Assembly (NCBI RefSeq): GCF_004217315.1 | Contig: NZ_SGWR01000003.1 | Span: 248,001-312,000 of the forward strand | Length of the DNA stretch: 64,000 nucleotides | DNA from: Corticibacter populi | GTDB taxonomy: Bacteria; Pseudomonadota; Gammaproteobacteria; Burkholderiales; Burkholderiaceae_C | Direction of reading: 5' to 3' | Part shown: positions 16,432 to 25,094 of the stretch, piece by piece | Numbering within the stretch: the first letter of the stretch is position 1 | Layout of the letters: every line of letters begins with the position of its first letter | Translations under genes and position numbers: made by a program | Notes under the pieces: model-generated | The model's database searches: none | The model's input: only the letters and a program-made list of their open reading frames with translations | What the model was told of the DNA's origin: nothing

Positions 16432-17859
16432 TCACCCACCCGCCACTGTCATGCGATTGACCAGCACCGAGCCGGTGGACTTGGCGCCGTAGTTGTAGAC
16501 GTCAGCGCCAATGGCCTCGATGCCCAGGAACATGTCCTTGAGGTTGCCGGCGATGGTGATTTCCTCGACCGGATAGGCGATCTCACCGTTTTCAACCCAG
16601 AAGCCGCTGGCGCCGCGCGAGTAGTCGCCGGTGACATAGTTGACGCCTTGTCCCATCAGCTCGATGACGAATAGGCCGGTACCGAGCTTGCGCAGCATGG
16701 CCGGCAGGTCGTCGCCGGCCTGGGTGTGTTTCGATTGCAGCGTCAGGTTGTGCGAGCCGCCGGCGTTGCCGGTGGTCTTCATGCCGAGCTTGCGGGCGGT
16801 GTAGCTGCTGAGGAAGTAGCCCTGCACGCGGCCATCGCGCACCACCATGCGCGGGGCCACGCGCACGCCTTCGGCGTCGAACGGGGAACTGCCCTTGCCA
16901 CCGAGGATGAAGGGGTTTTCCTCGATTTCGATGTGTACGGGGAAGAGTTTCTGGTCGAGTGAATCCTGCAGGAAGCTGCTGTTGCGGTAGAGTGCGCCGC
17001 CGCTGGTGGCCTGCACGTAGGCGCCGAGCAGGCCGGCGGCCAGGGTCGATTCGAACAGCACCGGGCACTGGCGGGTGCTGATGCGGCGTCCACCCAGGCG
17101 GCTGAGCGCGCGTTCGGCGGCATAGCGGCCCACGGTCTCCGGCGTGGCCAGGCGCTCGGCGTCGCGCATCGAGCTGTACCACGAGTCGCGCTGCATGCTG
17201 GCGCCGGTGCCGGCAATGGGCGCGACGGAGATGCTGTGGCGCGAGCTGGCATAGCCGCCGCGAAAGCCGTTGGTGTGCGCGGCGAAGAACTGGCTTTGCT
17301 GGGCCGAGACGCCGGCGCCTTCGCTGTTGGTGATGCGGCGGCTGGTGGCAAAGGCGGCGCCCTCGCAGCGCAGCGCGAGCGCCGCGGCGGCTTCGCTGTC
17401 GATGGACCAGGGATGGAAGAGGTCGAGGTCGTAATGCGTCTCGGGCGGCGCGATGTCGGCGCTGTCGGCCAGGCCGGCCTGCGGGTCTTCGGCGGTATAG
17501 CGGGCGATGTCGTAGGCCGCCTGCACGGTCTGGGTGATGGCCGCTTCCGAGAAGTCGGAGGTGCTGGCATTGCCGCGGCGCTGTCCGACATAGACCGTGA
17601 TACCCAGCGATTTGTCCCGGTTGCGCTCGACGGTCTCGAGCGAGCCCTTGCGCACGCTCACCGAGAGGCCGCTGCCTTCGGAGACTTCCACCGCCGCGTC
17701 GCTGGCGCCGATCTGGTGCGCGCGCGCCAGGGCCAGATCGGCTAGCGCCTCGAACTGCTCGCGGGTGTAGGCAAAACCGCTCGGGGCAGGCTGGGCTGCG
17801 GCGGTTTTGCGGGCCTTGGCGGTGCGGGGTGCGGAGGGGGATTGTGTCGCTTGTTTCAT
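16432..17859 (-). CDS. pmbA: TldE/PmbA metalloprotease subunit
   Basis: Partner of TldD in a heterodimeric zinc protease that removes leader peptides and degrades unfolded peptides in the cytoplasm. TldE is the non-catalytic partner. The 475 residues include an Ala/Pro-rich N-terminal tail of about 25 residues, longer than in E. coli, then a typical core: VSVRKGSLETVERNRDKSLG, DLFHPWSID, RRISTRQCPVLFE and the C-terminal GDYSRGASGFWVENGEIAYP and GNLKDMFLGIEAIG, which are diagnostic. The start ATG at 17859 is 88 bases from the divergent darP start, a pairing conserved in betaproteobacteria. The gene ends about 100 bases from the CRISPR array. Confidence 0.94.
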   Translation of the reverse strand: MKQATQSPSAPRTAKARKTAAAQPAPSGFAYTREQFEALADLALARAHQIGASDAAVEVSEGSGLSVSVRKGSLETVERNRDKSLGITVYVGQRRGNASTSDFSEAAITQTVQAAYDIARYTAEDPQAGLADSADIAPPETHYDLDLFHPWSIDSEAAAALALRCEGAAFATSRRITNSEGAGVSAQQSQFFAAHTNGFRGGYASSRHSISVAPIAGTGASMQRDSWYSSMRDAERLATPETVGRYAAERALSRLGGRRISTRQCPVLFESTLAAGLLGAYVQATSGGALYRNSSFLQDSLDQKLFPVHIEIEENPFILGGKGSSPFDAEGVRVAPRMVVRDGRVQGYFLSSYTARKLGMKTTGNAGGSHNLTLQSKHTQAGDDLPAMLRKLGTGLFVIELMGQGVNYVTGDYSRGASGFWVENGEIAYPVEEITIAGNLKDMFLGIEAIGADVYNYGAKSTGSVLVNRMTVAGG

Positions 17860-17947
17860 GATGGCCGCTATGATACTTGGATGGTCGGCCCCGCGTAGGC
17901 GGCCCCCGCGCCGCCGCTGCCGCAGCGCCTGTTTCCATCACCACACC

Positions 17948-18607
17948 ATGCCAAGAAAATCCACCAAAGGTTATTACGTCAAGGGCCACTTCGTGGCCGC
18001 AGGCAGCGAGCTCGACCAGCAGCTCAAGGTCGAGCTCAAGGGCACCGACATCAGCAAGACCGACAAGAAGCGCGAGAGCGAGGAACTGCAGGCGCTGGGT
18101 GAAGAGTTGCTGACGCTGCGCCGGGATCTCTTCACCAAGCTCGAACTGCCCGAGACGCTGGTGGGGGCGCTGGCGGAAGCGCGCCGCATCAGCAATTTCG
18201 AGGGCCGCCGCCGCCAGATGCAGTATGTGGGCAAGCTGATGCGCCGCCTCGACGAGGCCGCGATTGCCGATATCCGCGCTGCACTGGAGATCCAGCGCAA
18301 TGGCAGTGCCGAGGAAAAGCAGGCCCTGCATATGGCCGAGCAGTGGCGCGAGCGCCTGCTGGCCGATGACGAGGCGCTGACCGCGTGGCTGGTCGAGCAG
18401 CCAGGCGACGATGTGCAGCAGCTGCGCACACTGATCCGGCAGGCCCGCAGGGATGCGCCCGGCCCCAGTAGCGCCGAAGTCTCGCAAGGGCTTGCGCCGC
18501 GCAAGGGCAAGGCCTATCGCGAGCTGTTCCAGTGGGTGCAGCGCGGCCTGCGTGCCCGTGCCGAGCAGCAGGAAGACCAGTTGCAGCACCGCGGCGATAC
18601 TGACTGA
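17948..18607 (+). CDS. darP: Ribosome-associated protein DarP (YjgA family)
   Basis: DUF615 protein that binds the pre-50S subunit and promotes the folding of 23S rRNA near the peptidyl-transferase centre. The start MPRKSTKGYYVKGHF at 17948 matches family N-termini; the open frame extends upstream but overlaps the pmbA 5' end and has no homology. At 219 residues it is somewhat longer than E. coli DarP (about 183), through a basic C-terminal tail. Diagnostic segments are SKTDKKRESEELQALGEEL, ARRISNFEGRRRQMQYVGKLMR and the Arg-rich helix KAYRELFQWVQRGLRAR. It is divergent from pmbA. Confidence 0.93.
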   Translation: MPRKSTKGYYVKGHFVAAGSELDQQLKVELKGTDISKTDKKRESEELQALGEELLTLRRDLFTKLELPETLVGALAEARRISNFEGRRRQMQYVGKLMRRLDEAAIADIRAALEIQRNGSAEEKQALHMAEQWRERLLADDEALTAWLVEQPGDDVQQLRTLIRQARRDAPGPSSAEVSQGLAPRKGKAYRELFQWVQRGLRARAEQQEDQLQHRGDTD

Positions 18608-18680
18608 TACGAACAACGACCACCGCCGCGGCGCGTTCTTTCAGAATGACACCTTCTTTCCCCCACAGGAGTTCGATCCC

Positions 18681-19733
18681 ATGAGCCGCACCCATGCCTA
18701 TGCCGCCGAGGCAGCCGATGCCGCGCTGGCTCCCTTTGCGTTCGAGGCTCCTGCGCTGGGTGATCACGACGTGCGGCTGGAGGTGCTTTACTGCGGCGTC
18801 TGCCACTCGGACCTGCATGCGGCGCGCAATGACTGGGGCGCCACCACCTATCCCATCGTGCCGGGCCATGAGGTGATCGGCCGGGTGGTCGAGGCGGGGG
18901 CCAATGTCACACGCCACCGCATTGGCGATGTGGTCGGGGTGGGCTGCATGGCCGATTCATGCCGCGTCTGCCGCGACTGCCAGGCCGGGCTGCAGCAGTA
19001 CTGCCGATCGCTGGTGTGGACGTACGACAGCCTCAACCCCAAGACCGGGCAGATCACGCGCGGCGGCTATGCGAGTGCCATGGTGGTGGACGAGGCCTAT
19101 GTGCTGCGCATCCCGCCGGGGCTCGACCTGGCTGGCGCGGCGCCGCTGCTGTGCGCCGGCGTTACCACCTGGTCGCCGCTGCGCGAGTGGCAGGTCGGCC
19201 CCGGCATGCGGGTGGGCGTGGTCGGGCTGGGCGGGTTGGGGCACATGGCCGTCAAGCTCGCCAGCGCGCTGGGCGCGGAGGTCGCGCTCATCACCACCTC
19301 GCCGGGCAAGGCGGCCGACGCCCGGCGCCTGGGCGCCAGTGCGGTGGTGGTCTCCACCGACAAGGCGCAGATGAAGGCGCAGGCTGAGGGTTTCGACTTC
19401 ATCCTCGACACCGTCTCGGCCGAACACGACCTCAATCCGCTGCTGTCGCTGCTGCGGCGCGATGGCACACTGGTGCTGCTGGGCATTCCCCCCGAAAACC
19501 AGCCGCCCATCCGCGCCATCCACCTGACGGCACGGCGCAAGCGTCTGGCCGGCTCGCTGATCGGCAGTATCGCCGAAACGCAGGACATGCTCGACTTCTG
19601 CGCCGCGCACGGCATCACTGCCGATGTGGAAGTCATCGCCATGGATGCCATCAACACCGCCTACGAGCGCATGCTGCGCAGCGATGTGAAGTACCGCTTC
19701 GTGATCGACATGGCCACGCTGGCGCATGCGTGA
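18681..19733 (+). CDS. Zinc-dependent NAD(P) alcohol/aldehyde dehydrogenase (YahK/CAD group)
   Basis: Medium-chain dehydrogenase of 350 residues, reducing aldehydes to alcohols in the cytoplasm. The catalytic zinc ligands are visible as YCGVCHSDLH and PGHEVIG. The structural zinc four-cysteine lobe is GCMADSCRVCRDCQAGLQQYC. The nucleotide fold is GVVGLGGLGHMAVKLASALG. The DSLNPKTGQITRGGYA segment places it in the cinnamyl-alcohol-dehydrogenase/YahK group, which usually prefers NADPH and broad aldehydes. The start at 18681 has an AGGAG ribosome-binding site. Its stop codon begins a short hexamer repeat. Natural substrate unknown. Confidence 0.93.
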   Translation: MSRTHAYAAEAADAALAPFAFEAPALGDHDVRLEVLYCGVCHSDLHAARNDWGATTYPIVPGHEVIGRVVEAGANVTRHRIGDVVGVGCMADSCRVCRDCQAGLQQYCRSLVWTYDSLNPKTGQITRGGYASAMVVDEAYVLRIPPGLDLAGAAPLLCAGVTTWSPLREWQVGPGMRVGVVGLGGLGHMAVKLASALGAEVALITTSPGKAADARRLGASAVVVSTDKAQMKAQAEGFDFILDTVSAEHDLNPLLSLLRRDGTLVLLGIPPENQPPIRAIHLTARRKRLAGSLIGSIAETQDMLDFCAAHGITADVEVIAMDAINTAYERMLRSDVKYRFVIDMATLAHA

Positions 19734-19760
19734 ACATGAACATGAACATGAACGTGAGCG
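19731..19760 (+). repeat. Hexamer tandem repeat, TGAACA-type, five units
   Basis: TGAACA occurs three times in tandem, followed by TGAACG and TGAGCG. The first TGA is the stop codon of the alcohol dehydrogenase gene. It is a probable slippage repeat; length variation here would not change the upstream protein. Confidence 0.8.
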
Positions 19761-19802
19761 TGGCATGGGTGTGACACGCCCGCAGGATGCACAGGAGCAG
19801 CC

Positions 19803-20249
19803 ATGAACGGCGGAAATCCGGACCCGCTGGAGCGCGCCATCGTGATGGCCGTGCAGGCACACGCCGGCCAGCGCGACGACGATGGCTCGCCCTACATCCT
19901 GCACCCGCTGCGGGTGATGGCCGGCCTGCAAAAGCCGGCCACGCCCGAGCAGCGCATGGCCGCCGTGCTGCACGACACGCTGGAGCAGACCGCGCTGACG
20001 CGCGCCGACCTGCTGGCCGCCGGCATCCCCGCGGAAGTCGTCGAGGCGGTGGAGATCCTCACCCGCCCAGAGACGGAATCGCGCCTGAGCGCCACCCGCC
20101 GCGCGGCGCAAAACCCGATTGCCCGCGCCGTCAAGCGCGCCGACATCCTCGACAACATGGATCTCTCGCGCATCCCCGCTGCGCAACCCGAGGACCACGC
20201 CCGCATGCAGGAATACCGCGCGGCGCTGGCCTTGCTGGAAGCGCTGTAG
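19803..20249 (+). CDS. Small HD-domain hydrolase, RelA/SpoT-HD-like (MESH1-type)
   Basis: A 148-residue protein consisting only of an HD phosphohydrolase domain related to the hydrolase half of RelA/SpoT. Visible are IVMAVQAHAGQRDDDGSPY, ILHPLRVM (first metal histidine), VLHDTLEQT (the HD pair) and VKRADILDNMD (the distal metal aspartate plus the ND pair that contacts the base in ppGpp hydrolases). No synthetase or regulatory domain is present. It could therefore be a small alarmone hydrolase or an NADPH/nucleotide hydrolase like animal MESH1. Convergent with the TRAP operon 15 bases downstream. Confidence 0.82.
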   Translation: MNGGNPDPLERAIVMAVQAHAGQRDDDGSPYILHPLRVMAGLQKPATPEQRMAAVLHDTLEQTALTRADLLAAGIPAEVVEAVEILTRPETESRLSATRRAAQNPIARAVKRADILDNMDLSRIPAAQPEDHARMQEYRAALALLEAL

Positions 20250-20263
20250 CGCCTGCCCCGGTC

Positions 20264-21541
20264 TCAGCCATTCAGGCCCGGTAGCCAGGTGGAGATCGCC
20301 GGCACGGCGCAGATCAGCACCAGCACCGCGAGCACGGCCAGCAAAAAGGGCGTGGTGGCGCGAAACAGCGGCCACATGCCGATATGCGCCTGGTTCATCG
20401 CGATGAACAGGCCCGGCCCGACCGGCGGTGTGACCAGCCCCATCACGGTGGCGATGGTGCAGACCACACCGAACTGGATGGGATCGATGCCCAGCGTCTG
20501 CACCACCGGCATCAGGATGGGCACCAGCACGATCAGCACCGCGATGCTTTCGAGGAACATGCCCAGCAGCAGCATCAGCAGCACGGCCAGCAGCATGAAC
20601 AGGAATGGAGAGTCGGTCAGCCCGGCGATGAAGGCCACCATCAAGTCAGGAATGCCCTCGAACGCCAGCACCCAGCTCAGCACCGCCGCCGAGGCGATCA
20701 GGCTGGTGATGGTCGCGGTGGACAAGGCCACGGCGGCGAGGATCGACGGCAGGTCGCGCAGCCGGATTTCCCGGTAGCCCACGCCCAGCGCCAATGCCAG
20801 CAGCGCCGCCACCGCGCCAGATTCGGTGGGCGTCATGACTCCGGCCATGATGCCGACGATCACCACCACCGGGATGACGCCCGGCAGGATGCCCGCCAGC
20901 AGCACTTTCGCGGACTCGCCCGCCGCACGCGGCGCGCGCGTGCCGGCGGGCAGGCGCGTGCCCAGCAAGCCGTAGAGCAGGATCACCAGGCCCAGCGCGG
21001 CGACGATCAGCAGGCCCGGCAGGATGCCGGCGATGAACAGCGGCGCAATCGGCTGCACCGCCACCACGCCGTAGATGATCATCAGCATGGACGGCGGAAA
21101 GATCGGCCCGAGCAGGCCGGCGCTGACCGTCACGGCGCCCGAGAAGGCGCGGTCGTAGCCGCTTTTTTCCATCGCCGGAATCATCACCTTGCTCATCACG
21201 CCGATCTGCGCGACGGCCGAACCGAGGATGGAGGCGGCCATCGCATTGGTCAGCAGATTGGCGTAGGCCATGCCGCCCTTGATGCGCCCGACCAGCAGTT
21301 CGGCCACGGCGATCAGGCGCTGCGTCAGGCCGCCGCGGTTCATGACTTCGCCGACCAGCAAAAACAGCGGGATCGCCAGCAGGCTGTTGATCTCCAGCGA
21401 GCCGTAGAGCTGGATGGGGATGGAGTCGTAGAGCATGGCCAGATCGTGCGTGGCCATGAAGACCACGCTGGCCAGCAGCAGCGCGCCGAAGATCGGCATG
21501 CCCGCCAGCAGCGCCGCGAAAAAGAGTGCGAGCGTCAGCAT
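20264..21541 (-). CDS. dctM: TRAP transporter large permease DctM
   Basis: Twelve-helix permease of a tripartite ATP-independent periplasmic transporter that takes up organic acids using the sodium gradient. The start at 21541 (MLTLALFFAALLAGMPIFGAL) overlaps the dctQ stop, so the two are coupled; 425 residues is typical. Hydrophobic segments alternate throughout; VGEVMNRGGLTQRL and GLVTPPVGPGLFIAMN are family signatures. It is the last gene of the gentisate-pathway operon, so the likely substrate is 3-hydroxybenzoate or a related aromatic acid. Confidence 0.92.
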   Translation of the reverse strand: MLTLALFFAALLAGMPIFGALLLASVVFMATHDLAMLYDSIPIQLYGSLEINSLLAIPLFLLVGEVMNRGGLTQRLIAVAELLVGRIKGGMAYANLLTNAMAASILGSAVAQIGVMSKVMIPAMEKSGYDRAFSGAVTVSAGLLGPIFPPSMLMIIYGVVAVQPIAPLFIAGILPGLLIVAALGLVILLYGLLGTRLPAGTRAPRAAGESAKVLLAGILPGVIPVVVIVGIMAGVMTPTESGAVAALLALALGVGYREIRLRDLPSILAAVALSTATITSLIASAAVLSWVLAFEGIPDLMVAFIAGLTDSPFLFMLLAVLLMLLLGMFLESIAVLIVLVPILMPVVQTLGIDPIQFGVVCTIATVMGLVTPPVGPGLFIAMNQAHIGMWPLFRATTPFLLAVLAVLVLICAVPAISTWLPGLNG

Positions 21542-22044
21542 GCGCGTGCCTCCTGCGGGCGGCTTGGCAGCAGCCGTAGCATTGCCGCGAACTGGTGCCA
21601 GCACATGGCCGCGGCCGCCAGCGGCAGCGCGCTGTAGTTGTACCAGCGCGGCAACTGCGTGGTCGCGCCCATTTCCAGCCGAACGTCGGCGCGCGCCACC
21701 CACTGCCAGCCCAGCCAGGCCAACAGCAGCAGGATGGCCAGCATGGCGAGGGCGCTGAGCAGGTTCAGCGCCAGTTGGCCGCGCCGGCCCAGCATTTGCG
21801 GCAGGAAGTTGATGTTGACCAGTTGGCCGTGGTGGATCAGCAGCGAGATGCCGAACAGCGTCATGAACACCAGCAACTGCACGGACACTTCCTCCGCCCA
21901 GAACAGCGGCGCGTTGAAAAAATACCGCAGGATGACCTGCAGCATCATCAGGCCGGTCATGCCGGCGGCAATGGCCACCAGCAAGCAGCGCTCGACAAAT
22001 GCCAGCGCCCGGTCGATGGCGTGGATGGCAGACAGTGCGGACAT
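21535..22044 (-). CDS. dctQ: TRAP transporter small permease DctQ
   Basis: Four-helix membrane subunit (169 residues) that bridges the binding protein to DctM. LLVAIAAGMTGLMMLQVILRYFFNAPLFWAEE is the characteristic second-helix and loop region. Two further hydrophobic segments lie at about residues 60-78 and 90-115. It overlaps dctM by seven bases and follows dctP by 53 bases. Confidence 0.9.
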   Translation of the reverse strand: MSALSAIHAIDRALAFVERCLLVAIAAGMTGLMMLQVILRYFFNAPLFWAEEVSVQLLVFMTLFGISLLIHHGQLVNINFLPQMLGRRGQLALNLLSALAMLAILLLLAWLGWQWVARADVRLEMGATTQLPRWYNYSALPLAAAAMCWHQFAAMLRLLPSRPQEARAC

Positions 22045-22097
22045 GGCAATCTCCGTGGGTTGGCGGACGGCGGATGGCAGCCGTTGGTCGGCGTGCG

Positions 22098-23099
22098 TTA
22101 CTTCAGCGCCGTGGCCTGCTGGTGGAACGCACCGATGAGGGCATTGCGTGTGATGTACTTGCTGCGCACCGGCGCGGCCACCTGCTCGAAGCTGGCCAGA
22201 TCGGGCGTGCTGATTTGCGCGCCATCGGCCTTGGCGGTGGCCAGGTTGCGCGCCTCGGCGGCAATGGCCTGCTCAAACCCCCACGCCTGGGCCTCCTCCA
22301 CCGCAGCCCGCAGCGTGGCGCGCTCGGCCTCGCTCAGCCTGTCCCAGTGCCGCTTGGAGACCACGATCACCGACGGAAAGGCCATATGGTTGGTCAGGCT
22401 CAGATAAGGTGCCTGCTGGTGGTACTTCATGCTCACCAGCGCGTCCAGATCGACGTCCACCGCATCGAGCAGCTTGGTGGTCAGCGAGGGCGCCACCTCC
22501 GAGAGCGGCATGGCGGTGGGCGCGGCATGGTTGGCGGTCCACCAGTCGTTGTAGATGGGACTGGGGAAGGAGCGGATCTTCTGGTTGGCCAGGTCAGTCG
22601 CGGTGCGGATCTCGGTGGCGGAGAGGACGTGGCGCATGCCCGCCATGGCATAGCCTAGGCCGACCATGCCGTGCGGTTCGAGCCGCTCGAGCATGGTTTG
22701 CGCCGCGGGCGTCTGCGTGGCCCTGGTGGCGTGGGCCACGTCGGTGAAGGTGTAGGGCAGCGACCAGGCGAGAAACGACTCCTCGCGGTTAGACAGCGCG
22801 CCGGCCGTGAGGATGCCCAGCGGCATGGCGCCGGACTGCAGCAGGTTGATCATCTGCGCCTCGTTCCCGAGCTTGGCCAGCGGGTTGTTGGCGACCTTGG
22901 TCTTGCCGCCGGTGGCTTCGGCAAGGTTGCTGCCGATGCGATCGGCCACCTGGCTCCAGACGTGGGTCGGGGCGGTGACGTGGCCCATGCGCAGGGTCTG
23001 CGCATGGCTCAGGCCCGCGGTGGTGCATGCGGCGGTGAAAGCCACCGCATGCAGCAAGCGGCCCGTCCATTTCGTCAAACGATGGGAAGGAAAAGGCAT
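22098..23099 (-). CDS. dctP: TRAP transporter substrate-binding protein DctP
   Basis: Periplasmic binding protein, 333 residues. A basic N-terminus (HRLTKWTGRLL) and a hydrophobic run ending TAGLSHAQT look like a Sec signal peptide cleaved after AHA/HAQ. The mature part has the DctP fold blocks VANNPLAKLGNEAQMINLLQSG and IRTATDLANQKIRS. The start at 23099 is chosen for a GGAGACAAACC ribosome-binding site; the frame is open for another 350 bases upstream, but that overlaps the preceding gene. It lies between the hydroxylase gene and dctQ, so the transporter and catabolic genes share a transcript. Confidence 0.9.
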   Translation of the reverse strand: MPFPSHRLTKWTGRLLHAVAFTAACTTAGLSHAQTLRMGHVTAPTHVWSQVADRIGSNLAEATGGKTKVANNPLAKLGNEAQMINLLQSGAMPLGILTAGALSNREESFLAWSLPYTFTDVAHATRATQTPAAQTMLERLEPHGMVGLGYAMAGMRHVLSATEIRTATDLANQKIRSFPSPIYNDWWTANHAAPTAMPLSEVAPSLTTKLLDAVDVDLDALVSMKYHQQAPYLSLTNHMAFPSVIVVSKRHWDRLSEAERATLRAAVEEAQAWGFEQAIAAEARNLATAKADGAQISTPDLASFEQVAAPVRSKYITRNALIGAFHQQATALK

Positions 23100-23175
23100 G
23101 GTTTGTCTCCTTGTTGCCGTAGTTGTCTGTGCTTGACCAGGATGCGTGCCCGGTACGGATCCACCAACGCGTGGC

Positions 23176-24387
23176 TCAGCGGCCTGGCGCAGCCAGGCAG
23201 TCGCCGGCATGCCAGCCGTGCAGCCATTGCAAGGCGTCGTAGAACTGCTCTTGCGTGCGTCCGACCCACAAGGCGTTGCGCACCTGCCGCTCCACGCCTT
23301 TGGCGTGGTAGAGGCGCCCCATCTCGCGGGCCGACCACAGCACGCGTGCGGTGCGGGGAATGCGCGCCTGTTCGTAAAGGCCAAAGGCCGCTTCGAAATC
23401 GCCGTCGGTGCGACCAATCGCCTCTCCCAGGGTGACAGCGTCTTCAAGCGCCTGGCAAGCGCCTTGTGCCAGGTATTGCGTCATCGGGTGCGCCGCATCG
23501 CCCAGCAGGGTGACGCGGCCGAAGCTCCACTGCTCGACCGGGTCGCGGTCGGCGGTGGCCCAGCGCTTCCATGAGGTCGGGCGGTCCAGCATCTGGTGCG
23601 GCAGCGGGTGGATGCCTTCAAAATAGCTCAGCACTTCTTCCTTGCTGCCGTCCTTGACACCCCATTCCTCCTGCGCCCGGCTGTGGAAAGTCACCACGAG
23701 GTTGTATTGCCGGCCGCCGCGCAGCGGGTAGTGCACCAGGTGGCAATGCGGGCCGGCCCAGACCACCGGCGCATTCATTTGCAGGTCGGCCGGCATGTTC
23801 TCCACATCCACTACAGCGCGATAAACCACATGCCCGGTGACGCGGGCTTCATCGCCCAACAACTTGGCACGCACGGCCGACTTGACACCATCGCAGCCGA
23901 TCACGGCATCTGCCGTGAAGCGCTCGCCCTGCTGGTCGATCACAGTGGCGGTCCTGCCGTCCTGCACCACATCCACCACCGTCTTCGAGGTGTGGAAGCG
24001 AATCAGCGGATTGGCCTGCACCGCCTCCAGGATGGAAAGGTGGATGTCGGCGCGGTGGATCACGCCATACGGGTTACCAAAGCGGCGGCGGTAGGTCTCG
24101 CCGGTTTCCACCCGCGCCACGGGCCTGGCGTCCACCGCATCCATCATGGTCAGGTGCTCGGTGAAGACGGCGCGGCTGCGTGCCGCATCGCCCACGCCCA
24201 GCGCATCCAGGGCGGCAAAGGCGTTCGCGCCGAGTTGGATGCCCGCACCGATCTCGCCAATGGTGGCGGCCTGCTCCAGCAAATCAACCTGGATGCGTTG
24301 GCGTGACAACGCCAGGGCTGTTGCCAGGCCGCCGATGCCACCACCGACGACGATGGCAGTAGGTGCAGATGGGGATGGGTTGTTCAT
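23176..24387 (-). CDS. 3-hydroxybenzoate 6-monooxygenase
   Basis: FAD- and NADH-dependent aromatic hydroxylase converting 3-hydroxybenzoate to gentisate. The FAD motif is AIVVGGGIGGLATALALSRQ at about residues 12-31. The second FAD motif is VIGCDGVKSAVR, and the third LLGDAAHPMTQYLAQGACQALEDA. GAGIQLGANAFAALDALG and the C-terminal segment around LYHAKGVERQVRNALW match the salicylate/3-hydroxybenzoate 6-hydroxylase branch. The start at 24387 has a GGAGACTCCC ribosome-binding site; the product is 403 residues. Its assignment over salicylate 1-hydroxylase rests mainly on the adjacent gentisate genes. Homologues are named nagX, xlnD or mhbM. Confidence 0.87.
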   Translation of the reverse strand: MNNPSPSAPTAIVVGGGIGGLATALALSRQRIQVDLLEQAATIGEIGAGIQLGANAFAALDALGVGDAARSRAVFTEHLTMMDAVDARPVARVETGETYRRRFGNPYGVIHRADIHLSILEAVQANPLIRFHTSKTVVDVVQDGRTATVIDQQGERFTADAVIGCDGVKSAVRAKLLGDEARVTGHVVYRAVVDVENMPADLQMNAPVVWAGPHCHLVHYPLRGGRQYNLVVTFHSRAQEEWGVKDGSKEEVLSYFEGIHPLPHQMLDRPTSWKRWATADRDPVEQWSFGRVTLLGDAAHPMTQYLAQGACQALEDAVTLGEAIGRTDGDFEAAFGLYEQARIPRTARVLWSAREMGRLYHAKGVERQVRNALWVGRTQEQFYDALQWLHGWHAGDCLAAPGR

Positions 24388-24437
24388 GGGAGTCTCCTTT
24401 TGCGCAGTCATGCGTCTATCGTTCTCGGATCACTGGC

Positions 24438-25094
24438 TCAAGCTTGAAAGTCGGTCTGGCGCGTCGGCTGCGCCGCAATGAAGGCTGGATGGGCATCAGC
24501 GTGCACATACACGGCCATGACGCGGCGGTAGGCGCTCAGCTCGCAGCCCATGCGCAAGGCATTGGCCACCTGCGGCACCAGGCAGACGTCGGCTAGCGTG
24601 GGCGCCTCGCCAAAGCACCAGGGGCCATGCCCGTGCTGTTCGAGCAGGCGCTCGACCGCGGCGAAGCCTTCGGCGATCCAGTGCGCATACCAGGCGCTCT
24701 TCTGCGCGGCGCTGGCGCCAAGTACGTCCTGCAGGTACTTCAGCACGCGCAGGTTGTTGACCGGGTGCATGTCGCAGGCAATCGCATGGCTCAGCTCCAG
24801 TACGCGGGCGCGCGCCTGCGGCTCCTGCGGAATCAGGCGCGGCGCGGGCTGGAGCTGGTCCAGGTAATCGATGATGGCCAGCGACTGCCCCAGGCGGAAA
24901 TCGCCATCGACCAGCGCCGGCACCGATGCCGAGGGATTGATGCCCTGCACATAATCGTCGGCGCGATGTTCGCCGATGCGGATGTTGACGCCGTGGTAAT
25001 CCACCGCCAGCCCCTTGAGGGCCAGCGCGATGCGCACGCGGTAGGAGGTCGAGCTGTTGAAGAAGCTGTAAAGCTGCACGCCGCGCTCCCGCAT
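24438..25094 (-). CDS. Maleylpyruvate isomerase (zeta-class GST)
   Basis: Isomerises maleylpyruvate to fumarylpyruvate in the gentisate pathway, usually with glutathione. The 218 residues follow the zeta-GST pattern: LYSFFNSSTSYRVRIALALKG with the catalytic SSTSYR, NPSASVPALVDGD (substrate/GSH loop), QSLAIIDYLDQ, and the C-terminal domain CDMHPVNNLRVLKYL. It is translationally coupled to the hydrolase gene upstream (TGATG overlap at 25094). Maleylacetoacetate isomerase has the same fold; the operon context decides for maleylpyruvate. Confidence 0.88.
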   Translation of the reverse strand: MRERGVQLYSFFNSSTSYRVRIALALKGLAVDYHGVNIRIGEHRADDYVQGINPSASVPALVDGDFRLGQSLAIIDYLDQLQPAPRLIPQEPQARARVLELSHAIACDMHPVNNLRVLKYLQDVLGASAAQKSAWYAHWIAEGFAAVERLLEQHGHGPWCFGEAPTLADVCLVPQVANALRMGCELSAYRRVMAVYVHADAHPAFIAAQPTRQTDFQA

